A DNA stretch of 64,000 bases, from positions 1,614,001 through 1,678,000 of the forward strand of contig CM035316.1 of NCBI GenBank assembly GCA_000497125.2. Direction: 5' to 3'. The notes beneath the pieces are model-generated. The model was not told the DNA's origin and searched no databases. It saw nothing but the letters and a program-made list of their open reading frames with translations. This DNA is from Spironucleus salmonicida. Taxonomy: Eukaryota; Fornicata; Diplomonadida; Hexamitidae. The translations under genes and the position numbers were made by a program. This document shows, one piece after another, positions 13,263 to 24,218 of this stretch (position 1 is the first letter of the stretch; the number at the start of each line of letters is the position of its first letter).

Positions 13263-13601
13263 TCACTATTAAATATGTTTTTAATATATCTATATCTAAG
13301 ACTCTAGATATGAAATCTAATCTTATAGATAACATAGATTTTCAGTTTAATTGATTGGTTAAATAGTATTTAGGGCCATACTATTCATTGTGCATAATAT
13401 ACATTTCGCCTCGCTTAATACATACTCTTGTTATTATGAAATAATCTGATATTATTGAATTATATTTTTCAATTACTTATTTTAATTAGATATTTTACTA
13501 AATTAATCAATTAATAAACACTTTTACTAATATTTACGCGTCTAATTTAATTAATAGAGATAATTGCGAAACTTTAATAAAAGAACCTAAAATATATTCA
13601 T
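13263..13601 (-). CDS. Small Gln-rich coiled-coil protein
   Basis: A 112-residue frame, unrecognised. The first 60 residues are Lys/Gln-rich and helical. A short Cys pair (AKCILC) sits at about residue 73. The last 30 residues form a leucine/isoleucine-spaced coiled coil (LCYLQDQISYLESQIQIYQ). It ends TAA TAG TGA, giving the AG|TGA context common here. It lies 43 bp upstream of the 646-residue gene on the same strand and 45 bp from the divergent gene at 13647. The regular heptads support a real protein. Confidence 0.55.
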
Positions 13602-13646
13602 TTTGAGTATTTATATTTTAATGTATATTAAATTATTGATATAAGA

Positions 13647-14285
13647 ATGAGCGATAAAAATAAAAATTTATAGTAAATTTTAAAACCAACTGGAATTTTT
13701 ACACTAGCTCCATCTAACGAAATATCCGTATAAAATTATCAAGATTTGTTTATTACATCTCGAGTAAATTACAAATTATCAGATGAAGAATAAAAGAAAA
13801 AAAAATAAAATATTTAATCTGCAAATAAAAATATGTATATTTAAAATGAAGGGTAATTTATTAATAATTAAATATAAAGAGAAAAACTTTATTAAATGAC
13901 AACGTTTATGTCTTCAGACTAGCAGATAAATAATACAAATACTTTGTATATTAGTTAATTAATTGCAAAAAATGATAAAAAATAAACTAGGGCTACTCTA
14001 TTTCAATCTAATATATAGCATGAGTAAACGTAGAAATCATAGTAGCATAAATAACAGACTTAGAAATTAAAGCCTTTACACTTAGAGCTTTCTTAAACGT
14101 AAAGAATTAACACTATATTAACTATAGGATAAGTTTCATATGAAGAGGAAGTAGTTGCAACTCCAAAATATAAAAAATCTTAAAAAAGCAGAATGTAGAA
14201 ACTGTAATAGTTTTAGCAAAATATGAATTAAATTTTGGATGATTTAGACGATAGAATAGTCTAGTTAACAATTGAAATATAGTGA
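13647..14285 (+). CDS. Gln-rich hypothetical protein
   Basis: A 212-residue protein, mostly low-complexity Gln/Lys/Thr-rich, with TAA/TAG supplying nearly all glutamines. The N-terminal part (LKPTGIFTLAPSNEISVQ) could be a short ordered motif. The C-terminal part has a basic stretch and an amphipathic helix (MQKLQQFQQNMNQILDDLDD). No domain is recognised. It is divergent from the small gene at 13601 and convergent with the gene ending at 14525, with 239 bp between stops, one of only three wide convergent gaps in the window; I saw nothing supportable in that gap. Confidence 0.6.
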
Positions 14286-14524
14286 TGAACAAATACTTTA
14301 AATCATTACAACATTATCTCCTCTTTAGAAAAAGTTTGATATTTTTTTATTATCTACTTAACATTCCAAGAACACAAGGTTAAAATGTTTATCAAATGCC
14401 TTTATTATACCTTTAATCTAAGAGTTATTTCTTAAATATACACAAATTTCTGTTTATTTAGATAAAGATTATTCTAAAATAGTGAACGGCATTTATGCTT
14501 AGATATCAATAACGTATAATAATA

Positions 14525-15241
14525 TCACTTTGTATCAATATTTTTTGTATAAAAAAATTAACTTCCTAATAGGCAAATTACTATCTTACTAAGTTCTTAA
14601 TGTTTAGATATTTAATTAGCACTTAAAATTATTGATTGGCCAGTTTTCAACTATAAATGAAACTCTAATATACATTGTTATTTTGGATAAACGGCAATTA
14701 TATTCTAGCAAATAAAGTCATAATTAAGTTGCTCGTTTATTATTGATAACTTTGACCTTATACCATCAACGGTTTAATTCATTTCATTTGGAATTTAGGA
14801 TGTGTCGATTTCATTATCTTAATTGAAAAAAATATTACTAGATTATCCAATTTTCTCAGAAATTGATAAAAAACCATCATCAAATTTAATTATTCCTTCA
14901 AAAAGTGTTATATATTCCTGTTATTGAGATTGAGGTAGCTCTAGCAATGCTTACTACGTTTATTTTATGATTGATTCATCGAAGTCTTTCACCTAACTTT
15001 AAATCTAACTAAATTCTTTATATAATACCTTATTTTTAGTTAAAATCTTAAATATTAATTTACAGTTTTAACTAAAAACACTAAGTATAAATAAATGATT
15101 TTAATACTCGTTCGATTATTATATTTGACTAATTTATTCTTCAGAGAAGTCTGTATCTTTATACAAATTTTTCAGTAAAATAACTAACTTTTTAAGAGGT
15201 AGGTCTCTGTGTCTAGCAATGTCTAAATAAAATGTTTGCAT
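14525..15241 (-). CDS. Helical/coiled-coil protein of unknown function
   Basis: A 238-residue frame from ATG at 15241 to AAG TGA. It is unrecognised. Residues 1-60 look like a folded helical start (FYLDIARHRDLPLKKLVILLKN). The middle is predicted coiled coil with Gln-rich heptads, and the C-terminal 60 residues again look folded with beta-like segments (CILEFHLQLKTGQSIIL). This N-helix, coiled coil, small C-domain layout resembles kinetochore or tethering subunits, but there is no specific match. It lies 77 bp downstream of the AHI1-like gene. Confidence 0.65.
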
Positions 15242-15318
15242 TTTTACAAAAAGCAATTAAAGAATATAAAGTTATATAATAATACAATGTTTAACTTTAG
15301 ATATATTATAAACTTAAG

Positions 15319-17955
15319 TCACTTTAGTAACAGATTTTAGTCCTAAATATACTGAATATACTCTTGAATAATATTGTCTACTTCTTTTACATCCTCTTCA
15401 ATTCTATCTGGCAACTCATCAAACGTATTACTCTAAGCGGTATTATTTTAATTTTAACTTAATGCGTCATATTGCGTTTTAATAATTTCCCAATTTACAA
15501 CTTTGTACTACGATTCGATTCCAAATATCGAAACTGGATAAACTGATAACATTTTAGGCAAAATAGGTGAAAATTAATCTAAAGTTTATTACCCAATTGA
15601 ATTATATCCTACCAAGACAGCTCCCATCTATGAGCAACTAACACAAGATGGTACACAACCACCTGATTCACTTCCAAACGCACTATATTTTTATAAAATT
15701 CGTCCAACACTTCCAACAGCATATAAATCGCCGCCATAAGAGGAGAAATATCCTATTTAGCCAATTTTTGCCATCTTACAACCACCAGGTAACAAACTTT
15801 TATGTACTGGCAAATCATAATCTTGCATCAGCATCCCTCGGTCATCGTAAAGCTAAACTTATCCAAAGCCTGACTGGACCAACAAATTTAATGTGTTTTT
15901 TCGTGTTCTGAGTACAATAAAACTACGCAAAGCTGGTAAAAGCTGAACAATACGTTTTTCTTCCACTTAATTATTATAGTCTAGTACCGTAAACTTTACA
16001 ACACCCTAATTATCTGCACTAATGATCATCCATTTTTTACCAATTTCTTCAACTTATAAGCAGTTAACATAATGTGCATGTTAGTTAACAATTTATGAAG
16101 AAATTTTTGAATTTTCGTACCGTAAAAGTGTTAGATTGCAGTTCAATCCTGCAATTAAAAGTCTAAAATTGGTCATAGGAAATTTAAAATCTAATTCACT
16201 AGTATGAATGAGTGATGTAAAAACATGACTTAAAGGAAGTTTCAGGAATTCTAAATCGTATACACAGAGACCTTCTGTATGAAAATAAACTTAAAGCTAA
16301 TTGGTTATATCAATTTAATCCTATAAATCTTATAATTGAAGTATTTAATTTAAATCTGACCCTACGCTTTTAATCTACTTAGTGAGTATCTATAAACCAA
16401 TTAAATCTCTACTAATACTACCATAACAATAGCTGAAATTTAGAGAAATCTTATCCTTTAAAAATGTTTCAATAAGCCCTTATAATGGAGATTTTATATT
16501 TAATTTTAACTACTTTTTAACATCTTCCACAGCTTATGAAGCGTCTCCAAATTGCTTCCAAAAGTGGAACCCATAAAAAACGAACATTGATACGTCAAAA
16601 ATTATAACTGTTCCATCAGCTGAACATGATGCTAGATAGTTCCCACAGTCGCTAAAAGCCATCTTATACACGTACCCAAAATGTGTTCCAAGGGAAACAA
16701 TCAATTAACTATTCGTTATATTAAATAAAACTATATTATACAGTCCTGAATCGACCAAAACAGCGGCTGCAGCGAGAGCAACATTTCCACACTTCGCATT
16801 TGCTAGTGCAGAAACTGAATTTGACGTAAAAAATGTACACTAAGCTTTATTTTATATTTGCTATACTTGCTATTTAATTTGTTACTCAAAAGAAACAGAT
16901 TAATTGATAAACCCAGCAGAAGAATTAAAAAGATCGTCCATAGTCTAAATAGCTAAAGGATCAATAGTATTAATTATTGAATACTAATTAGATGCTACAG
17001 ATTATTCTACCTCTTAATTTAGTTCTTCAATAAATTTCTGACTAGCTAATTCTTTTGAGAACGGGCATAATTAAATACCAATAGAATCTTTAACAAGAAA
17101 TTCGTCAGCTGGCTTAAAACCTGTTTTAATAGTAATAACCCCGATTTATTTGCGATATGTATTGTTGTTAAAAACTAGTTATAATTCCTCTATTTGACGT
17201 ATTTAGTCAAATTTAATATTCTTTGGGTCTTCAATTAAATAACTTTTTATTTCTCTAATATTATATTTATATAGATTAAATTCTATTTTTTGATCCAAAA
17301 CTAAATTGGAAATTTTACAGATCATATAACTGATAATAGGTGGATTTGGATAGTTCCAACTTGGAATTTAAAATATTTCGAGAAGTATGAAATAATTTTA
17401 TAAATTTTCTTTTTTATCAAAAATCATTAATCTTTCATTTCCAAAGTCACAGTAACTACTATTTCCTATTGGAAAATTGGATGATTCAGCTAATAAACCA
17501 TTGGAATCTTTGAAATTACTCATTGCTGCGAACATTTGAGGCTAAGAAGCAATTGGTTAGATTTAAGCTGATATCTCAGAGGTGAGACTTTAAAGATTGG
17601 TTGTATTTTCATATTAAAGCGTCGATGGGAAAGTTTTATAAAATTTTGGAGCCAATTAAATGTTTTTGTCGATAATTTTCATTTTCACTAAAATTTAATT
17701 AAGAGAACTGTGGTTTAAAAGATTGTTAGGAATGTATAAGTTCTATAAATCTAAATAAAAGATGTCATACTCTGATGGAAGTTAAAGGATTGGAGATGGA
17801 GGGCTTTAAATTATATTAACAACTTGAGATTATTTTGGAATTTATGGAGATATTGCTTCTTTAGGAGTATTATCTATAGGATTCGTATAATTTTATTGAT
17901 CTTAAACTAGTTATACAACGTTAGTTTTAGTTGGAGCTTTGAGTTTTTTACTCAT
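15319..17955 (-). CDS. Jouberin (AHI1)-like C2/WD40 protein
   Basis: The 878-residue protein starts in a disordered Pro/Gln-rich segment. A C2-like region follows (about 150-270) with YFILLEIFQIP and IEFNLYKYN, corresponding in order to the jouberin stretch FFELLDF...LQLYK. A WD40 propeller occupies about 390-780: YNIVLFNITNSQL, HFGYVYKMAFSDCGNYLASCSADGTVIIFD, then weaker blades and a LYAVGSVGRIL blade near the end. Jouberin is a ciliary transition-zone protein with the same C2-then-WD40 layout. The C-terminal 70 residues are acidic. The first Met is chosen because the frame stays open upstream of two later Met residues. An alternative is a dynein intermediate chain-like propeller. Confidence 0.6.
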
Positions 17956-18027
17956 TAAATATATTAATGATTTGTAATTTAATTATTAATTATATAATAA
18001 TTTATATCACACTTCACTTTTCCTTTT

Positions 18028-18861
18028 ATGTTTGATGAGCTTTAGTCTTATTTCAATGATTTTATTTAAGGGCCTATTCAATTAGAATAACAGTAGATTT
18101 TTAACATACCAGATGTTGATTCTTTGTATAATTAAATATTAAATCAAATTGAAGCTTTTGATGAGGAGTTTTTGAAAATCTAAGATACTAGTGTAAATGA
18201 GCCCGCCGAAGAATAATTTGTGAATGAAGAATAATAAAATGAATAATCAGTAGAAATAGGTGAAGAAGAATTTGGAGCTGAAGAAGAGAATCTAGAATCT
18301 AACTTTAACGCCTTTGATCCCAATAATAACTAAAATGAGGCAGCTTTGGCGTTAGAAATGGGAGAATCGGAATCAGAATCAGAAGTATAACTTACTCCGT
18401 ACTAAGAATCAAGATAGAAATTGATTAAACTAATTTCGTAAACTGAGGAAGCGTTGGTAGCCCCAAAAGATTGGAAATTTTCAGGTGAAGTTACATCTGC
18501 ACAGAGGCCGGAAGATGCATTATTGCATGATATGCCAGAATTTGATGTTAAAAGGAAGCTTCCATTAGAAATTGATGCTTAAATTAATGCATAAATTGAA
18601 GAATTAATTAAACTCAGAATTTTAGATAAAAAGTTTGACAATCCTGTTTATATATAAAATATTATGGAAAAAGAAAAAGAGAAGGTTTCATTTAGTAAAT
18701 CAGCAAAAGCACTTGGCGATGTTATTGACATAGAAGTATAAGGTTAAAGAGTTGAGTTAACAGCTGCAATTAAAGAATTAAGAAACGAGGTTAAATAAGC
18801 AGTTTAAGAGCTTGAAGCTGAGCTTCGCAGTTATTTTGTGTAATACATGATCGTGAAGTGA
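18028..18861 (+). CDS. MPP10: MPP10, U3 small nucleolar ribonucleoprotein component
   Basis: MPP10 scaffolds the SSU processome with Imp3 and Imp4 for 18S rRNA maturation in the nucleolus. The 277-residue protein has the acidic N-terminal half typical of the family (ESESESE, EEEFGAEEE), then the conserved core: LVAPKDWKFSGEVTSAQRPEDALL, EFDVKRKLPLEI, EELIKLRILDKKFDNPVY and SKSAKALGDVIDIEV. It is shorter than human (681) or yeast (593) MPP10, having lost most of the N-terminal acidic region and the C-terminal tail. The stop is AAG TGA, one base from the stop of the convergent gene. Confidence 0.88.
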
Positions 18862-18862
18862 T

Positions 18863-19342
18863 TCATTCCATCAAATGGCTTAATTATTGTCGTAACTAAT
18901 TATTCTCAATGATGAGTAATTCTATATAGTTTTTAAGAGAATTAATCTAATTTTTATTAGTGGACTTTTTTAATTTAAGTTATTATATTTCCTATTTAAT
19001 CGTTTAATTAATAAAATTTCTTTTAAACTCATTTAGCTTAAGTTTATCTTCAACGAAAATAGAATCAAACTATATGGATGTAGTGGAATCATTGATTTTA
19101 AGATCTAATTTTTTCATGTATGTTGTAGGTTCAAATCTCTATAATTTATTTACTGAATGGTTCAGATATTCTTGAAGAAACCCTTTATTTAGTAAAAACT
19201 GATTTTATAAATTACTAATTTATCCGATTGATAACTTTAACGAAACTGTCTATAACTTTTAATCTAATTCAATTATTTTGTTCATTAAACACATTTCATG
19301 TGCTTGAGCCATTTGCAATAGTTATAACTCTATTTACTTCAT
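18863..19342 (-). CDS. Coiled-coil protein
   Basis: A 159-residue protein, unrecognised, almost wholly coiled coil: MCLMNKIIELDQKLQTVSLKL at the start and a second run (LKNYIELLIIENNQLRQQLSHL) at the C-terminus. A short middle region (RFEPTTYMKKLDLKIND) may be ordered. I chose the Met at 19342 because the frame stays open to it and a TGA lies four codons upstream. The stop overlaps the 3' end of MPP10 (1 bp between stops), so the two transcripts must be antisense at their ends. Confidence 0.65.
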
Positions 19343-19382
19343 TTTTGAAATTCAATATGTAATAAATAAGATATAATATAAA

Positions 19383-21461
19383 TCAAATTATCAGCTTAGA
19401 TGATATGTTAATTAACATTTCATGAACAAGCATATCTTATTAGACTATGCACTTTCTTGCAACTAATTCTTAAATTATTGTTTCTTTATTTCCACGCCCT
19501 TACTATAATCCTTGTATGAAACTTTATATATGCTATTATGTAATTTTACAGCCACTCAAATCTAACTTTTCAAATTTTTCAAATTTTTTAATGCATCTAC
19601 CTATATATATTCCTAATTACAGCCAAGCAGATCTTGAAGATATTTACGCATCTTACAAACTTAATTACTGTAAGTATATATTAGTAGAATCTAGTAAATA
19701 CAACAAACACAACACTCCAGTTTACTTAATTTAAAGCTAGTTAATATGCAATGCTTTCAAATTTTTAATCTTATGAAGTTAATCAGCTAATACTATTACG
19801 CCTTTATTTAGTGTCAAATTATCACTAATTTCTACTACTAATAGCTACTACTAAATAACTTGAATTGCAAATAATTTTGAAATTTCTCCTATCCATTACA
19901 AAGAAGAAAACTCATTCTATACTAAACTAAATCTAGACACCATTAAATTTTTCTTTATTGTGGTTATCATCGGAACAAATGGATCATATGGAGTTCCTTA
20001 TCCTCCTCTAAAATATCGTAAAACTCCATGTTCTTAATTACAATTTTATGAATATTTCCATGTTTTAATCCTAATTTAATTATTTGTCTATACTGTATTA
20101 ATACAAAATATGCCTGATTCGGGATCAAATTCAAAAGTATGGATGAGCGATAAAATCAAGGCTCTAAGCGATAAATTCGTTAATTTTTCTTTAATAAATT
20201 CAAAATCATGAAATGTTTAACCATTATTAGAGTCTAATATATCATCTATTTTCTTTATTAGGGAAATTGAAGGACTAACACAACATTTAATACAATTATT
20301 GAAATATATTTGTTTAAATAATTCTAAAGTCGAACTGGACATAATTCTATAGTTTCTTACTGGCTAAAATGCTGTATTTAGTAAAGCACTTTACTAACAA
20401 TAATTAATATATTAAAATATGGCAGATGCAATATTGACATTTTTAAATCTTATTTACAAAGTTTCTCTAACATTCAAAATATCATTAGTAGCTAAAATTT
20501 CAGACTCAGTATCAGGTTAAACTAATACAGGATCATCAATATATTTGTGGCTTTGATCAATTTTAAATTGAACTATTTTTTCAAAACTTTTATTAGATTT
20601 TCCTTCCTCTAATAGCTTAGATACAATTGGTAAATCTATTTTCTTTGTAGTATTAACAACAAAATCACGTATTTTAGCTGATAAAGGTTATTCTTAGATA
20701 AATTATGTAGTAGTATCATTAACGATTAAAGGCTTTAATTACTATATTACCGATCTTAATTATTTTTTAATTATAATATTAATTTCATTATCACCAAAAT
20801 AATTTGCAGTAAAATATTCAAAAGGGAAAAATAGATATGCATTACCCAATTCTTAATCTATTAAAGTTATTCCATCATACGATAACCCTAAAAATGATGT
20901 CCAATTTTAAGTAATATCCAAAACGGGATAAAAAACTAGATTTATATAAGGAGATTTGACGATAAGTTATATAAACTTTAAATGCAAATCATGCAATTAG
21001 TTAGATTCTACATAGGTTTCTACTCTTACTCTATTTAATAAATATACATGTGTAGCTCTTTATTTTTCTGGGACTAACATGCTAACATCATCAACGATAC
21101 TTGCATCTAATACTTAAATTTATTTCAAAATTGTAAGAATCTGTATATTTAGCACGTCGGAACATATCCATTTTGAAGTTTAATACATTTTAAATGCATA
21201 AGTAAAACATTATAGTAATATAAACGAATCTTTAATCTTTAAACTATCAATTAAATTGAGGCGTACAGGTTTAATTGTTAAATGATTATCTTAAATAATT
21301 TCTGCATCCAATGTAATCAAAATTCCATTTTAAAATAGTTAAAAAATAAATAAATCTTACAAATTGTATTATATATTTATTAACTTAAGTATTTTGCAAC
21401 TTTACATTGGAAGTTAAGCATTAATTTCTGTAATTGTCGCATCTGGCCAAATCAATTTCAT
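19383..21461 (-). CDS. Leucine-rich-repeat protein
   Basis: A 692-residue protein. The first 450 residues are a folded region I do not recognise. From about residue 490 there are LRR-type units: LLVVEISDNLTLN, IKNLKALHINQLQI, YLQQLSLQDAQI and FEKLDLSGCKIT, with the L..L.L..N/C.L spacing of ribonuclease-inhibitor/cysteine-containing LRRs. These form curved protein-binding surfaces; the partner is unknown. It lies 40 bp upstream of the coiled-coil gene on the same strand. A forward frame at 19447-19776 is an antisense shadow of the LRR region. Confidence 0.75.
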
Positions 21462-21559
21462 ATTTACTAATAATTATAATAATATAATATTTAATAGTAT
21501 AAACTTATTTAATATATTACTACTTATGATATAATAAATATAATAATTATATCCTTGAA

Positions 21560-22867
21560 ATGAAAGAATAATTAATTAATATTATAATTAGTACACTTCA
21601 TTTTGACTGTATCTCATCTATGCTTAAATCAAGAAAATAAGAACTTGTAAGTTTTTGCTGCTAATAAATATCAAAATAGATTTTTCTTAATTCAAAAATT
21701 TTAGCATACCAAAATAATAAGATTTACGCAATTAAGTATGCGGATGCTACTTTAGGTCTACTATCATCTCTTAACTTTAAGCAAAATTCTAATATATAGT
21801 TACTTAATTTATTTAAAGCTAATTTAAATAATTTTTCAGCGCAACTATTACCATTCATGTTTCTTCCTAGTTTTTAATTGCCTCTTCCTTCTCCATTGAC
21901 TGAGCATAAAGAGAAATTGGAATTTATTGAAGATGCTAAGCTCTATGTAAAAATTCAGAAATTACTTTTTAAAGATAAATTATACTAACATTTTTCTATG
22001 TAAAAGTTGTGGATTTTAATCGGAGTTACTTAAAAATATGAAGACTTTATTATTGACGAAAAATTTATACTATTGTTATTTAAAGTCTAATATTAAGAGC
22101 ATGATAGAATTACTTCAAAATTATCAAAACTCTAATATCTTTAAAATGAATTTTTATATTAAAATCCATAAAGTAATTAATGTAAAAAGCTTCCTGATAA
22201 TATTAACCCAGAATTAATCTCCTTAGTTGAAGATTTATATAGATCTGATGAGTTAAAATTGTTTGACTCATTTTCAGGTCCTCTTTATTCAAGTTAGAAG
22301 CCAAAAGAAAACCTAACATTGTTTTAAACTTTAGGTTCTGGATTTCTTTAGTAATGTGCTATATCAGATTGTATTTATGAAGCTTCCTTATTATAATAAA
22401 TATTTATTAAAATTTTACAATTTTTGAGAGCTATACCAGGGGAAAAAATAAATTTTATCGCGTTGATTACTAAAAGAATAGTATTTTAAACATTGGTTGG
22501 CTAAATTTTTTCAACCAAGCTAAAGATTCAATCAATTTTTACAATTCCATTTCTTGTATTATCAGATGTTAGAATTTACTCTGGTTTCGAGGTTTATAAT
22601 ACATTTTTAAATCTTAGCTAATCATATCCATAAATTAATAAGATTGTTGAAAATTTGTAGGTTTTTCCAAATAGTTTTGACATATTAATGAAAAATTATA
22701 CAGATTAAGAGATATTAGATATAGGATAACATAATATACTCCAATTATGCTAATACAATATTCCATTATAGAATTTCAAGTAAAAAAGGAACCTATAAGA
22801 CGAATGTATGTAAATTTTTGATTAATAGCAATTTTAATTTTACCTTGATTAGATAAAAACATAATGA
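21560..22867 (+). CDS. Hypothetical helical protein
   Basis: A 435-residue frame from ATG at 21560 (a TGA ends 3 bp upstream) to TAA TGA. It is unrecognised. It looks alpha-helical throughout with no membrane segment, possibly a HEAT/ARM-type solenoid: LLSSLNFKQNSNIQLLNLF and FIALITKRIVFQTLVGQIF are typical helix pairs. The C-terminal 40 residues become Gln-rich. It is divergent from the LRR gene with 98 bp between starts. Confidence 0.65.
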
Positions 22868-22912
22868 CATAAATTTATTATATAAAATATAATATATATT
22901 ATTTTGAATTAA

Positions 22913-24178
22913 ATGTATATTATATTTACTCTTTTAGTTTCCTGTCCAGAGATCTCGTTAACTTATAATGTTGAGTATAACATAATATAAACAAAATTGA
23001 AATGTGATGTTACTACTGGAATTGATATACTAATATAAAATTCATAGTTTAAATATGAAGCTCATAATACTGATATTGCAATTCCACTGATGTATCCTAC
23101 TACTTAATTTAAACCATCACAATACTTGACTCTAGTATAAGTTAATGGCTTTGCTTAATCTGCAAATTTTACTATTTTAAGCGATTAAACATAAATTTGT
23201 TTTAATTCTCGTATTCTCTATTCAAGGAAAAATAATTATATGGTTATTTTTATTATGGATACTTGTTAATTAACAGACTAAATCATTGATGTATAATTAG
23301 AAAGAAGTGGGATCATATTGGATTTCACCAAGCACAATGATTCCGTCTATCAGATCTCAGATTTAAATTCTTTAGAGATATTATTAGATGAGGTCAAATT
23401 TGATTAAACTACTGAACTAAATATTAAATTTTACCTTTCAAAGTATTATTCGATCTAAACAACTTAAATATTTATTGAAGAAAATTTGAAACTCTCATAG
23501 ATTTTAGATGATACATATTAAATAAACTATTTTACTCATGATATAATAACATTTACAGAAGATACAATTATAATTAAGGCTGCTATAAATAGTAATTTTA
23601 ATGTCATACCAGTTAAATATACATTAACATTGATAAATAAAAACTTTCAATTTATATACACATAGGTAGATAATATTATTAAAAATCAATATTTATTTAA
23701 GTGTGAAAACTGTTTATCAAAAGTATTTTTCGGTAGTAAAACTCTTATTGTAGACTCTGCGTTGCTAATCATATAAGAAGGGGATAATTTAATTTATTAT
23801 TAGCTATAATAGCTTTTATATGGAATTAAATCAATTAATGCCACGATATATAAATCTACTTTTACAGTGTATATTTCAACGTAGAACAATATAATAAATT
23901 GTTTAGATCTGGATGACAGTAAATTGTATATTGGAAGTAAAAGTTATGTTATTGATGCGTAAAACTATTCGAACGAAACATTCAAGGTTAGTTTCATCTT
24001 AAGCATAGATATGCTGAAGTAAATTAAAAATAACAAATATAAAGATTTATTTTTTAGTTTTATGTAGATTTTATTTCCAATTGTTAAAATTGAAATAGTA
24101 TCCATATCTAGAGTATATTGTTATATTCCTATAGTTATTTTATCTTTAGTAACAGCAATACTAATTATCTTTAAATGA
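22913..24178 (+). CDS. Type I single-pass membrane protein
   Basis: The 421-residue protein begins with a short hydrophobic N-terminus (MYIIFTLLVSCPEIS) that fits a signal peptide. A beta-rich lumenal or extracellular region of about 375 residues follows. It ends with a single transmembrane helix (CYIPIVILSLVTAILIIF) and a one-residue tail (Lys). Cysteines are few (about 10), so it is not one of the Cys-rich surface proteins known from diplomonads. No domain is recognised; the alternating hydrophobic pattern suggests beta sandwiches. It could be an ER or plasma-membrane protein. It is 40 bp upstream of the PI4K gene. Confidence 0.7.
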
Positions 24179-24218
24179 GTGATATATATTTTAATATATT
24201 AACGTATACTATATAAAA

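Noticed and set aside
19447-19776. A 109-codon plus-strand frame
   Set aside because: It lies inside the minus-strand leucine-rich-repeat gene and reads the antisense of the LRR consensus.
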